Source of the DNA: Treponema sp.
Lineage (GTDB): Bacteria; Spirochaetota; Spirochaetia; Treponematales; Breznakiellaceae
Assembly (NCBI GenBank): GCA_031254385.1
Contig: JAIRUO010000014.1
Span: 1-17,874 of the forward strand
Length of the DNA: 17,874 nt
Reading direction: 5' to 3'
The stretch's first letter is position 1; the number at the start of each line of letters is the position of its first letter. A program made the position numbers and the translations under genes. Shown in pieces: positions 8,213-16,473 of the stretch. The notes beneath the pieces were generated by a model. The model worked only from the letters and a program-made list of their open reading frames with translations, was not told where the DNA came from and searched no databases.

Positions 8213-8743
8213 CTAACGCCGGGCTTTCTCCATCAGGTTTTGTATCACCTTGTCGGTAATATCCACCGTAGGACTATACCAGAGTATTCCGGTATTTTCT
8301 TTTAGGTTAAGAACCATACTGTACCCTTCGCTTTCGGCGATAAAACGAATTTCATCATAAACCTGTTCAAGAAATGAATTGGATTGCGCAAGGTTGTTTC
8401 TTATGGTTTCCAGTTCTATAGTTTTAAGCTGATGGTACTCCCTTAGATATTCAGTTTTCTGGTTGATTTCCACTTCCAAACGCAGGGCTTGCTGCCTGTT
8501 TCCCTGAAATTCTGCCGTAATTAGATTGCTTCTAAGGGTCTGAATCTCCGCTGTCATGCGGTCAATGTCGCTTTGAACGCGAGCGGCTCTTTCCATATAG
8601 TCCCTTACAGCCCTGGATTCGCTAAAAAAGGTTATAAGCACCCTGGGCAGATCCACTACCGCAAAGCGGGTCAACTGCTGTGCGGAAACAGTAAGCCCCA
8701 TTCCCGAACAAATTATCGCGAACAAAAAAATATATTTTTTCAC
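8213..8743 (-). CDS. skp: OmpH/Skp-family periplasmic chaperone
   Basis: The product is 176 aa with signal peptide MKKYIFLFAIICSGMGLTVSA and mature start near QQLTRFAVVDLPRVL, where the AVVD segment resembles the first strand of the Skp body. Residues about 45-150 are a charged helical region rich in Glu, Arg and Gln with heptad character, as expected for the tentacle coiled coils. The C-terminus (MVLNLKENTGILWYSPTVDITDKVI) matches the family's final strands and helix. Skp trimers hold unfolded outer-membrane proteins in the periplasm and deliver them to BamA. The position 31 bp after bamA matches the usual bamA-skp pairing. The start is GTG, supported by a good Shine-Dalgarno. T. pallidum TP0327 is the likely counterpart. 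Confidence 0.93.
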   Translation of the reverse strand: MKKYIFLFAIICSGMGLTVSAQQLTRFAVVDLPRVLITFFSESRAVRDYMERAARVQSDIDRMTAEIQTLRSNLITAEFQGNRQQALRLEVEINQKTEYLREYHQLKTIELETIRNNLAQSNSFLEQVYDEIRFIAESEGYSMVLNLKENTGILWYSPTVDITDKVIQNLMEKARR

Positions 8744-8749
8744 TGAAAA

Positions 8750-8754
8750 CCTCC
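8750..8754 (-). promoter_or_regulatory. Ribosome binding site of ompH/skp
   Basis: GGAGG on the minus strand lies 6 nt before the GTG at 8743. It settles the choice of a non-ATG start and is one of the few strong Shine-Dalgarno sequences in the window. Confidence 0.8.
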
Positions 8755-8774
8755 GTTATCGTAAGTTACGTTTA

Positions 8775-11261
8775 TTAAAAAATCGCAAAAGAAATGACAA
8801 TATCAAACCCCGCTAATGGCCCTCTTTGCCATTCAACCCCCCTGCTGGATATCTTAAAAAGTTTGGCAATGCTGAGACGCAGGGGGAATTGGGGAATGGT
8901 AAACCGTATTCCGCCGCCAAAACTAAAGCGCATAAAAAAATCTCCGTTTATATCGCGGGTCGCAAAATTTGTAAAAAGGTCGCTAGGGTTTTTCTTGACC
9001 CCTGCCGCGTCAAAAAAGAAATCCCATGCAAGGATTCCAGGCGCAAGGGGAATACGCAATTCGACCCAGTTTTCCCAAAGGGCATATCCAGTGTTGTAAT
9101 ATTCATTGTACCAGCCGCGGCCAACGAACATTCCGTCCAAGGCAAGCTTCTTAGTTTCAGTGATTGAAAGGTTGCGCCCCGGCTGGGGGAATATAAAGGA
9201 TAATCCCGTATGGATACCAAGCACCCCCTTAAAAGACCAATTGTCGCTTACCCGTAGATCCCAGAGCGTAGTAAACCATTCAAGCTTGGTATCAGTTCTA
9301 ATATAATGTTCGTCTTCAAAACCTAAAACTCCATCATAACTGATGCGCTGGCTGGCGAAATACCCATTAGAAGGATCATAATTAATATCACGCTGATCTA
9401 AAGATACACTCGCCCAAATAGAAGTTGCGGGAGTCCATCTATTGTTTTCTCTCCGTAAAACTGGATCAAAAGGCCGATAAAGGCTCGCGTCATAAGCTTT
9501 GTAAAGCAGGCCTATCCCTAATCCGCCTCCAACGCTAAGGTTTCCAAGAAAGGTAGACCACCTGTAACCTGTGGAAGCCTCCAGAGAAATACTCCAATCA
9601 TTATAGGGCATTTGAAATTCACTGGGAACTACCTTGCTGGCTTTATCATATTCCTCGCGCGAACCAAAACCGTCAGGATATGCGTAATCCTCGTTCCCGT
9701 TAAACCAGGGGGAAAGCCAGTTCATTGGAGCGTTACTCTTTGTGTGCTGTAGTGAAAGCATAACACTGCCCGAAAGCGGCACTTCTTTGAATAAGCGCCG
9801 CTGCGTGTAGTTTAGAGAGAGCATCTGGGTGTCAGGAGAAACGTTTATACTAGCGCCAACAACATTGCCGCTGCCCAGAAAATTGCTGTCGTTCCAGCTA
9901 ACCTGAAGAGATACAGGGAAAGTATCCGGGTCTGCAGAGCCTGAGAAAGCCAAGCCTAGCTGCAAGTCCATGGTGGACTGTTCTTCAACCGTAAAAATCA
10001 GATCCACCAAATTATCCGCACTGCCTGGAACCGGCTCTGCAATTACGCTAGAGAAATACATAAGGTTCATTAAATTCCTGTAGCCGTCCATTAGCTTTGC
10101 TTTGGAAAAAATATCCCCGCTTTCCAATGGTATTTCCTGGAGTATTACCAGATCTTTGGTTTTTACGTTTCCCCTGATAATGATATTTTCAATATGAGCC
10201 CGGCCGCGTTCAATAATGATTATATGAAAAGAAAGAACGCCGGTTTCCGGATTCTGGATCACCTGTGGTTCAATATAGTTAAAAATATAACCGTTTTCAT
10301 AATAAATATCTGTAACCCGAATTAAATCTGCCTGGATCCTTCTGACATTGGCAATTTCGCCGACTCTGGAATAAACAAGAGCGGAAAGCTGTTCGGTAGG
10401 GAATATCTGGTTGCCTTCAAAAGTAATGCCGCCAAAGGTGTAGAGCCGCCCTTCATAAATCCGGAAGGTAATAATCATGTTGTTATTGCCCCTGGCATCC
10501 CTCCTGATTTCACGGCTTTCGTCGATTACCATAGCATCAATATAACCGCGCTCGTGATAATACGCGGCCAGCGCCTCTCGATCGGCTATCAATAATGATT
10601 CCTGAAAAGCCCCATCGTTAAATGCGCCCTTTGTTTTTAGCGAAAGCTGTCTTTGAAGGGTCCTGGCAGAAAAAATACTGTTTCCTTCAAAACGGAATTC
10701 CTCAATTGTAATTTTTTCCCCTTCTTCTATGTGGAAAGTGACGATTAGAGTGGAGTTCGGCCCATTCTGTACTTCAGTCCGCACTTTTACATCAGGATAG
10801 CCTTTCTCCAGGTATTTATTGATAATGGCGATTTCGTCCATGCGGAGTTTTATCTGCGTAGCCACATCCTGTAACTTAAGAGAAATCACATCCTGAATAT
10901 CCCGCGTACGCAGGCCGCTGTTGCCGGAAAAAACAATCCTGGATATTATTGGCCTTTCCGTAACCTGGAAGCGGATAATAACATCGTTGCCGTAGGAATC
11001 TGCCCGCATTGCAGTAGGATTAATAGTTTCAAAAAATTCAAGGGCATAGAGGCGGCCAAGGAGTTCATAATAGAGATCATCAGTAAAATTTCTGTTGATA
11101 AAAGGCCCTACTATTCCTTCCAGTTCCGATGCATCAACATGGTTCAGCCCCTCAAACACTATGTTCCGAATGGGCTTGCCCTGGTACCAGTCACCGCTTT
11201 CCTGGGCAAAAACTGAAGAGGCAGCGGCCAGGATCAGGAAAAAAACAAAGACTCTGCGCAT
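8775..11261 (-). CDS. bamA: Outer-membrane assembly factor BamA (Tp92-like)
   Basis: The product is 828 aa with signal peptide MRRVFVFFLILAAASSVFAQ. Five POTRA repeats can be traced, beginning near IRNIVFEGLNHV (about 31), ISRIVFSGN (104), ITIEEFRFEGN (182), FGGITFEGN (275) and IENIIIRGN (357). They end at about 432 (LIFTVEEQ), and a C-terminal 16-strand barrel domain fills the rest. The protein ends in Phe (IVISFAIF), as outer-membrane barrel proteins usually do. BamA is the essential channel-like insertase for beta-barrel proteins; T. pallidum Tp92/TP0326 is its best studied spirochete form. The conserved loop-6 VRGF/Y motif appears here as GRGW (R715 kept, flanking residues changed). The start has a good Shine-Dalgarno (AAGGAG, 11267-11272, 5-nt spacer). 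tamB lies upstream and skp downstream. Confidence 0.97.
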   Translation of the reverse strand: MRRVFVFFLILAAASSVFAQESGDWYQGKPIRNIVFEGLNHVDASELEGIVGPFINRNFTDDLYYELLGRLYALEFFETINPTAMRADSYGNDVIIRFQVTERPIISRIVFSGNSGLRTRDIQDVISLKLQDVATQIKLRMDEIAIINKYLEKGYPDVKVRTEVQNGPNSTLIVTFHIEEGEKITIEEFRFEGNSIFSARTLQRQLSLKTKGAFNDGAFQESLLIADREALAAYYHERGYIDAMVIDESREIRRDARGNNNMIITFRIYEGRLYTFGGITFEGNQIFPTEQLSALVYSRVGEIANVRRIQADLIRVTDIYYENGYIFNYIEPQVIQNPETGVLSFHIIIIERGRAHIENIIIRGNVKTKDLVILQEIPLESGDIFSKAKLMDGYRNLMNLMYFSSVIAEPVPGSADNLVDLIFTVEEQSTMDLQLGLAFSGSADPDTFPVSLQVSWNDSNFLGSGNVVGASINVSPDTQMLSLNYTQRRLFKEVPLSGSVMLSLQHTKSNAPMNWLSPWFNGNEDYAYPDGFGSREEYDKASKVVPSEFQMPYNDWSISLEASTGYRWSTFLGNLSVGGGLGIGLLYKAYDASLYRPFDPVLRRENNRWTPATSIWASVSLDQRDINYDPSNGYFASQRISYDGVLGFEDEHYIRTDTKLEWFTTLWDLRVSDNWSFKGVLGIHTGLSFIFPQPGRNLSITETKKLALDGMFVGRGWYNEYYNTGYALWENWVELRIPLAPGILAWDFFFDAAGVKKNPSDLFTNFATRDINGDFFMRFSFGGGIRFTIPQFPLRLSIAKLFKISSRGVEWQRGPLAGFDIVISFAIF

Positions 11262-11266
11262 CTATA

Positions 11267-11272
11267 CTCCTT
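11267..11272 (-). promoter_or_regulatory. Ribosome binding site of bamA
   Basis: AAGGAG on the minus strand is 5 nt upstream of the bamA ATG. The two-hairpin array begins only about 7 nt upstream of it, so leader structure could affect access to it. Confidence 0.75.
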
Positions 11273-11278
11273 AGAGGG

Positions 11279-11342
11279 CGATAGGCGACGTTTTAATGTC
11301 GCTTATCGTGTTAGTATCTGCCGTTTTAATGGCAGATACTAA
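11279..11342. repeat. Twin hairpins with identical loops in the bamA leader
   Basis: Hairpin 1 (11279-11308) pairs cgataggcgac with gtcgcttatcg, with one G-T wobble. Hairpin 2 (11311-11342) pairs ttagtatctgcc perfectly with ggcagatactaa. Both enclose the same 8-nt loop gttttaat, closed by C on the left and G on the right, although the stem sequences are unrelated. They fill almost half of the 141-bp tamB-bamA gap. Neither strand shows a T-run after them, so they do not look like intrinsic terminators. They may be dispersed palindromic repeats, an mRNA processing or stability element, or a regulatory leader structure. Confidence 0.85.
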
Positions 11343-11377
11343 TTTATATCAGAAATCCGTAATAATGAAAACCAGCA

Positions 11378-11406
11378 TATAAAGGAAACTAGGCTAATAA
11401 TATCAA
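11378..11406 (-). promoter_or_regulatory. Candidate internal promoter for bamA-skp-mutS
   Basis: On the minus strand TTGATA (11401-11406, overlapping the tamB stop) is followed after 17 nt by TTTATA (11378-11383). Transcription would start near 11371, giving a leader of about 110 nt that contains both hairpins and the bamA Shine-Dalgarno. The match is moderate, and read-through from tamB is equally possible. Confidence 0.3.
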
Positions 11407-14400
11407 AACGACCATCTCCATATAAGGGATATAGTAATATCATTAATGAACCAGGTTTCAGGATGAAGCAAGAGCATATTCATCCTGATATCAAACAGGG
11501 GGTTCCTCATTTCAAATCCTATTTCTGGCTCCAGGGTTAAACCGTTCCAGCTCTGTTTTGCTGGATCGTATTTAAGGGAAAGCAGGGCTTCCAGAAAAAT
11601 ATTCGGGCCCAGGTACTTACCTAGAAAAACAGTGGTATTGTCAAAATAGTTACCAAGTCCGGTATTGGCCTGAATGCCAGCGGCCTGGAAAATCACGTTT
11701 TGCAGCACCCTGGTACGCAGGGAGAACATATCCAGCCTAAGAAAATTCCTTATTTGCCTTTCAAAGGTACGCATTAAGGTAAACTGGGCAATGGCATCTG
11801 CTGTAAAAGTAAGAATCGCATTGGTATCTCTTGAAGTATCGGGAGTTCCCGTCTGGCCGGTCCCCAAAAGTGAGTAAATTTGTATCTGGGACATGGGGGG
11901 ACTGGATTCAAACCTGGGCGAGAAGGACACCAAAGGGGCATTATCTATGATCATGGAGATGGTTACCGGCCCTTGATCGCCCTGGTCGCGTATTTCCGCC
12001 CTTGCGGAAATGCGAGGCTCAAAACGGGTCTCGTTTTCATTGAAAAAAAGCACACCCTGGCGCAAATAAAAATTCCTTTCCAGGTAAAAAATCTCCCCGC
12101 TCCTTAGATTTACATCCCCTGTAAGGGAAAAACGCCTGGTACCTGAATCGCTGTTAATGCGTATTCTTGATCCTTGGTCAGCCTGAGCATGTAGAATGGG
12201 AAAATCCGAACTTGGCCAGTAAAATTCCACCTGCCTGCCGCTTCTAACTATAATATCAACAATAGTTGGCCTGGATCCGCTCCGATCGTTATACCCAAAA
12301 GCGCCCATTTCTGAGGACTCAAGGGTAATTTCGGTATTGTGGGCAGTCAGATCGCCAGATACCGCGAAAAGCCTATTTTCCATGGCCAGGTTCAAATGCC
12401 CTGAAACCAGGCCTTTGGTTAGTACGCCGTTTATATCAAAAGCGACAGGAAGAGCAGCTTCGGTAGAGGAATCAATATCCATGCTAAAAATCAGAGGTAC
12501 CCATCGCTCAAACTGAAACCAGGCCGTAACTATTCCCGATCCGTCCCCGACAGCAGCAAATACAGGGCCAAAGTTCATTTCATTTCCTTCCAGGGTAATG
12601 TCTACAGGTATAGGCCTTATTTCTTCGGGAAGGTAAAGCGGTACGCTTATTCTAAAGCTGGTAGCTCTGACAGCGCCGTAAAATTCTGGGTCTTGTAGGG
12701 GGCCTGTAATATGCAATGATCCGGCAGCGATTCCGCCGGGAAAGGCGATTATGTCCTGGGGAGGCGTAAATTGCCAGAGTGCGCCCATGTCCGCGTATAG
12801 ATCAGGAACCCGTAGATCAATGGTAGTGGAATCAATAAACCCGGTAAAGGAACCGCGAATGGGAGACGGCGCGGATAGCGCTGCATAGAAATTCCCCCCT
12901 CCTCCGCTTTCTGGCACATAGCGGAGCCGTACCATGTTCCTGGGCCCGCCTTCAAGGGTTAAGGTTTGCCCGTTTTCATTTTTAACCGAAGAAAATACAA
13001 ATTGAAAATGCTCTTCTGCCGTTATAGTATAGTATTGGGCCTGATCAAAAACCAGAGAACCGTAAAGCGAATCAGTAATTTTATTGAAATCAAACCAGGT
13101 TTCAAAAGGATTGAACTTTGCTTCTCCCTGCATGGAAAGATTTACCGGCCTGCCTCCGGCAGTACCCCAGATCTGTGCAGCGGTTTCTGCCCTGCCTTCG
13201 GATAGGTTTAGGCGCAAATGAGGTATCAGGGCTTCCAGTTCAGAGCCAAAAAACACACCTAAATCATGTAAAAGTAATTCTGTATTATCTAATGAAGCGC
13301 TGGCGGATATACGTAATATTTGATCCTGCCATTGATAAACCGCGGAGGACAAAGACAATTCAGCCTGATATGATTCCCAGGAATTAAAAGATGCCGAAAG
13401 ACTTCCGGAAGCTGTTCCATTCGTGATATTCCGGCTAAAACGGGCAAGTTGTAAATTCTGTACAGAGAGCTCAAGACTTAAGGCATTATCCCCGTTGAAA
13501 AACGCATTGAGCCTAAGATACTCTTGTTCCCCGATCCCACTTAATCCCAGGTGAAGGTAATAATCCCTATAAAGAGCATCCCAGGTCATGGACAAGTTGC
13601 CGCTTAGAGATCCGTTTCCGTCATTATACAAAATGCGGGGAATCAGAACTCCGTCCTGATCTGCCCAGCCTGTCAACTCCAGGGAGGCGTCCGAAGAAGG
13701 AAGAGCAATACCTGTTATTTCAAAACGATCTATATCCGCTGACCAGAAAGAAGCGGAATCATATCTAAGCGAAACGAGAAAACTTAATTGGGCATACTGA
13801 TCGCCTGACGGAAGAGGAATATGATCGCCCTGTATATAGCCGGAATACCCACGAGTTCCTGCGCCGCTAAAGAAGCCTTCCAATCCATAAGAACCGCTAA
13901 GGCTTACAGACTGATTGTCAAGAATCACCCCTCTTGCATAATATGCCAAATCGCGGTACGTAAGTTCCACAGAAAAGGAAATATCCTGGGGATTGCTAAA
14001 ATCAACATAGCCTGATAATCCGGCACCCGCGTCAGCTAAAAAGATAGTGCCCTGATTCAGCTCGAAGCGACGGTCAGTACCCGAAAGGGAAAATTCTGCA
14101 AACTGCTCGTCTCCATAGACAAAAATAACGGCTGGCGCATTATACAGGGAGTGCTGATCATCAAGGGCAAAGAACAATTCTGTTGTAATGGCAATGTCTT
14201 CCATTGGGCCGCGGGCAATTTCCGGCAAAACAGGAACCTGCACTATGGGACTTAAAAAATCAACAATATCAAGCAGGGAAAAGGAATCTAGTTTGAGGCT
14301 TGCTTCCACGCGGCTGGATTCATAATTAAAGAAACCTTCCAAGGCCAAACCTGATGCATGCAAAGCTTCTGCGGAATCGGTACTGGAGCTGCCATCCGGC

Positions 14401-15803
14401 AACCTTAGGGCTGATAAAAGAAATGCCAGTCCTTCTTCTTCCTGAAAAATTACTGCATCCAAAGCGGAAAGCATGACGGGTCCGGAAACAATATTCTCCC
14501 CAAAAATACTAGTCTCCTGACCATCGCTTCTGATATATAAGGTTCCAAAAATGCCTCGATTGGGATCAGCTCCTTCTGCCAGTACCAGATTTGACACTGT
14601 TAGCGTACCTGTTGGCGCCAGGGGACTGAATACCAATGAGCCGGTATACCTTATGTTTCCTGAAGCTGAATCAAGGTATAAATTCCGAAAATCAATTTTT
14701 TTATCATCTCCATTAGCGCCAAGGGTAAAAAACACATTCAAGCCAAGGCTTGGGGGCAGGGCGCCATTCAAATCGAAGACGTAATTCAGGTCCCCGTCAT
14801 TTACTGTCAAATCTGCCCGGCCAGAGAGCTTCAAGGCCGTCCAAGAATTATAATTCCGCAGGGAGCCGGTCAGCGTAATTAAATTTCCAGGAGAAAAGTC
14901 CTCTCCAGAAAAGGTAAAGAGCAGATTTTGGTCATTCATATTCCAATACATCGCAATATCCACAGGCGTTCTGTCATAGGTCTTGCGGATTTCCAGTTGT
15001 CTGTTCCTAAGAAAAACGCTGAACGACAAAGGCTCAAGCCTGAATAAATCTCCCTGCAAGAAAGGGATGGAGATGGTTCCGCTTCCGTCCGCCAAATAGA
15101 GATCAAAGTCTCCGCTGGCCCTTCCGCTGGACGACGCGGAAATAGGCGCTGAGCCCGAAGCTGATATGCCTAAAAAGTCCTGCCCGCCGCTAAGAGTACC
15201 GGACGCATTCCAACGGCTGTTAAAAACAATCCTGCTGTTTCTGATATTTCCATCCAGGTTGAAATTGCGAATCCTAATATACCCAAGATCGGCTCTGGTC
15301 TCCCATTCGCCATTTCTAAGGCGAATCTGGAAATCCTCCGGTAGATAATCCCAAAAGTTAGGTTGAGTATCCGCTCCATCAGAGGATAAAAAAAGCTCAA
15401 ATAGGTCATTGTCTTTTGACATATCCATGGAGAAAACAGGCCTGTCTATGCGGACAGCCCGAAACCCTTCTATCATATTTCCCCTGATCAGGTTCCACAA
15501 TGAATATGATACGCGCAGCCTGGAAATGGTAAGAAAGAGGGAATCGTCATCCCTGCGAAGGCTTAGGTCCCGAATATCCAGAGACCCAAAAATAGAAGGA
15601 CTCATGGAGCCGTATTCCAGTTTGCGCCCTGTAAAATTTTCCGCGATTTTTATAAAATTATCCCGGATTTCGGCCATGTTTTTTCTAAAGGCCAAATCAA
15701 GGGGACGCATTGCCACTGCGGTTACGCCGATCAGCGCAAAAAAGATGAGAATCATGATTATTAGGCGGAAAGAACTGCTTCCGGTGCTTCTTATCTGCGT
15801 CAT
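11403..15803 (-). CDS. tamB: TamB-like translocation and assembly protein (DUF490)
   Basis: The product is 1466 aa. A short basic N-terminus precedes a single hydrophobic segment (about residues 13-32, LIIMILIFFALIGVTAVAM) that would anchor it in the inner membrane. Most of the rest is a long run of short beta-strand-like segments, as expected for a TamB/AsmA-type beta-taco spanning the periplasm. The C-terminal domain is recognisable from GDVNLRSGEIFYLERNFYL (about 1230) through the MSQIQIYSLLGTGQ segment (about 1305) to a terminal WRWSF. TamB works with a BamA/TamA-type barrel in outer-membrane protein insertion and in lipid traffic. T. pallidum TP0325 is described as a TamB orthologue that pairs with BamA, and here the gene lies directly upstream of bamA. 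No Shine-Dalgarno is obvious; the start is 37 bp from the divergent tmk. Confidence 0.92.
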   Translation of the reverse strand: MTQIRSTGSSSFRLIIMILIFFALIGVTAVAMRPLDLAFRKNMAEIRDNFIKIAENFTGRKLEYGSMSPSIFGSLDIRDLSLRRDDDSLFLTISRLRVSYSLWNLIRGNMIEGFRAVRIDRPVFSMDMSKDNDLFELFLSSDGADTQPNFWDYLPEDFQIRLRNGEWETRADLGYIRIRNFNLDGNIRNSRIVFNSRWNASGTLSGGQDFLGISASGSAPISASSSGRASGDFDLYLADGSGTISIPFLQGDLFRLEPLSFSVFLRNRQLEIRKTYDRTPVDIAMYWNMNDQNLLFTFSGEDFSPGNLITLTGSLRNYNSWTALKLSGRADLTVNDGDLNYVFDLNGALPPSLGLNVFFTLGANGDDKKIDFRNLYLDSASGNIRYTGSLVFSPLAPTGTLTVSNLVLAEGADPNRGIFGTLYIRSDGQETSIFGENIVSGPVMLSALDAVIFQEEEGLAFLLSALRLPDGSSSTDSAEALHASGLALEGFFNYESSRVEASLKLDSFSLLDIVDFLSPIVQVPVLPEIARGPMEDIAITTELFFALDDQHSLYNAPAVIFVYGDEQFAEFSLSGTDRRFELNQGTIFLADAGAGLSGYVDFSNPQDISFSVELTYRDLAYYARGVILDNQSVSLSGSYGLEGFFSGAGTRGYSGYIQGDHIPLPSGDQYAQLSFLVSLRYDSASFWSADIDRFEITGIALPSSDASLELTGWADQDGVLIPRILYNDGNGSLSGNLSMTWDALYRDYYLHLGLSGIGEQEYLRLNAFFNGDNALSLELSVQNLQLARFSRNITNGTASGSLSASFNSWESYQAELSLSSAVYQWQDQILRISASASLDNTELLLHDLGVFFGSELEALIPHLRLNLSEGRAETAAQIWGTAGGRPVNLSMQGEAKFNPFETWFDFNKITDSLYGSLVFDQAQYYTITAEEHFQFVFSSVKNENGQTLTLEGGPRNMVRLRYVPESGGGGNFYAALSAPSPIRGSFTGFIDSTTIDLRVPDLYADMGALWQFTPPQDIIAFPGGIAAGSLHITGPLQDPEFYGAVRATSFRISVPLYLPEEIRPIPVDITLEGNEMNFGPVFAAVGDGSGIVTAWFQFERWVPLIFSMDIDSSTEAALPVAFDINGVLTKGLVSGHLNLAMENRLFAVSGDLTAHNTEITLESSEMGAFGYNDRSGSRPTIVDIIVRSGRQVEFYWPSSDFPILHAQADQGSRIRINSDSGTRRFSLTGDVNLRSGEIFYLERNFYLRQGVLFFNENETRFEPRISARAEIRDQGDQGPVTISMIIDNAPLVSFSPRFESSPPMSQIQIYSLLGTGQTGTPDTSRDTNAILTFTADAIAQFTLMRTFERQIRNFLRLDMFSLRTRVLQNVIFQAAGIQANTGLGNYFDNTTVFLGKYLGPNIFLEALLSLKYDPAKQSWNGLTLEPEIGFEMRNPLFDIRMNMLLLHPETWFINDITISLIWRWSF

Positions 15804-15840
15804 TTTATGTTAGTCTTAATACTATAACAAAGTTAAGTCT
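15804..15840. promoter_or_regulatory. 37-bp divergent tamB / tmk intergenic region
   Basis: Only 37 bp separate two divergent start codons. The spacer is AT-rich and contains actata (15821-15826; TATAGT on the minus strand) and overlapping plus-strand TACTAT/TATAAC, either of which could be a -10. Any -35 must lie within the opposite gene's coding sequence, and I find no strong match. Neither gene has a clear Shine-Dalgarno here. Confidence 0.3.
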
Positions 15841-16473
15841 ATGAAAATACAGGAAAATTTTGTAGTTTTTGAGGGAGGAGACGGAAGCGGAACAACCACC
15901 CAGCTCAAAAAGCTTAAAGGGTACTTTGAAACCAATGCCGTTGGCCTGCCTCCCCTATTCGATACTAATGAACCCACCGATGGCTCAATTGGCCGTTTGT
16001 TACGGCAGGGGCTGCGGGGGGAGATCCGCCTACAAAGCGAAACCATTGCCTTCCTCTTTGCCGCTGACCGGAACGAGCATATTTTTGGCCCCAATGGAAT
16101 ACAGGAACACTGCAACAGGGGAGAACTGGTAGTCTGCGACCGTTACGTGCTTTCATCGCTTGTATACCAAGGCATAACCTGCGGTGATGAGTTTCCTGCC
16201 CGGCTCAACAGGGATTTCCCTTTGCCCGAACTGCTCATTTTTTTCGACCTCGACCCTGAAATAGCCCTGGAACGGATGGATAATCGTACGCAAAAAGAAA
16301 TATTTGAGACCCTGGATTTCCAGATTCAGGTACGGAACAGGTACAAAGCCCTGCTTCCCGCCTTAAGCGTCAAAGGATGCCAGACAGTAACAATAGACGC
16401 TTCCCTGCCCGTGGACGAAGTTTTTTCGGAAGTCTGGAAGGCCATGGGAAAAATGCCGATAATAAAAAGGTGA
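15841..16473 (+). CDS. tmk: Thymidylate kinase with Thr in place of the P-loop Lys
   Basis: The product is 210 aa, the standard length. Thymidylate kinase phosphorylates dTMP to dTDP with ATP on the route to dTTP. The P-loop region reads FEGGDGSGTTTQ (residues 10-21). In the Walker A pattern GxxxxGK[ST] the Lys position is Thr18, and the codons (gga aca acc acc) leave no doubt. The dTMP-binding segment is of the NEPTDGSIGR kind (43-52), reminiscent of archaeal-type Tmk rather than the EPGGT form of E. coli. The DRY motif is intact (D100-R101-Y102, then SSLVYQG), and a LID-like region is seen around 142-164 (MDNRTQKEIF). Identity is clear; whether the Lys loss is a lineage trait or affects activity cannot be seen. 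The stop overlaps the GTG of the next gene by 4 bp. Confidence 0.95.
   Translation: MKIQENFVVFEGGDGSGTTTQLKKLKGYFETNAVGLPPLFDTNEPTDGSIGRLLRQGLRGEIRLQSETIAFLFAADRNEHIFGPNGIQEHCNRGELVVCDRYVLSSLVYQGITCGDEFPARLNRDFPLPELLIFFDLDPEIALERMDNRTQKEIFETLDFQIQVRNRYKALLPALSVKGCQTVTIDASLPVDEVFSEVWKAMGKMPIIKR

Noticed and set aside
16377..16469. Earlier start (ATG at 16377) for the gene after tmk
   Set aside because: It lies wholly inside tmk and encodes a non-signal-like stretch before the hydrophobic segment; the GTG at 16470 gives the common 4-bp overlap.
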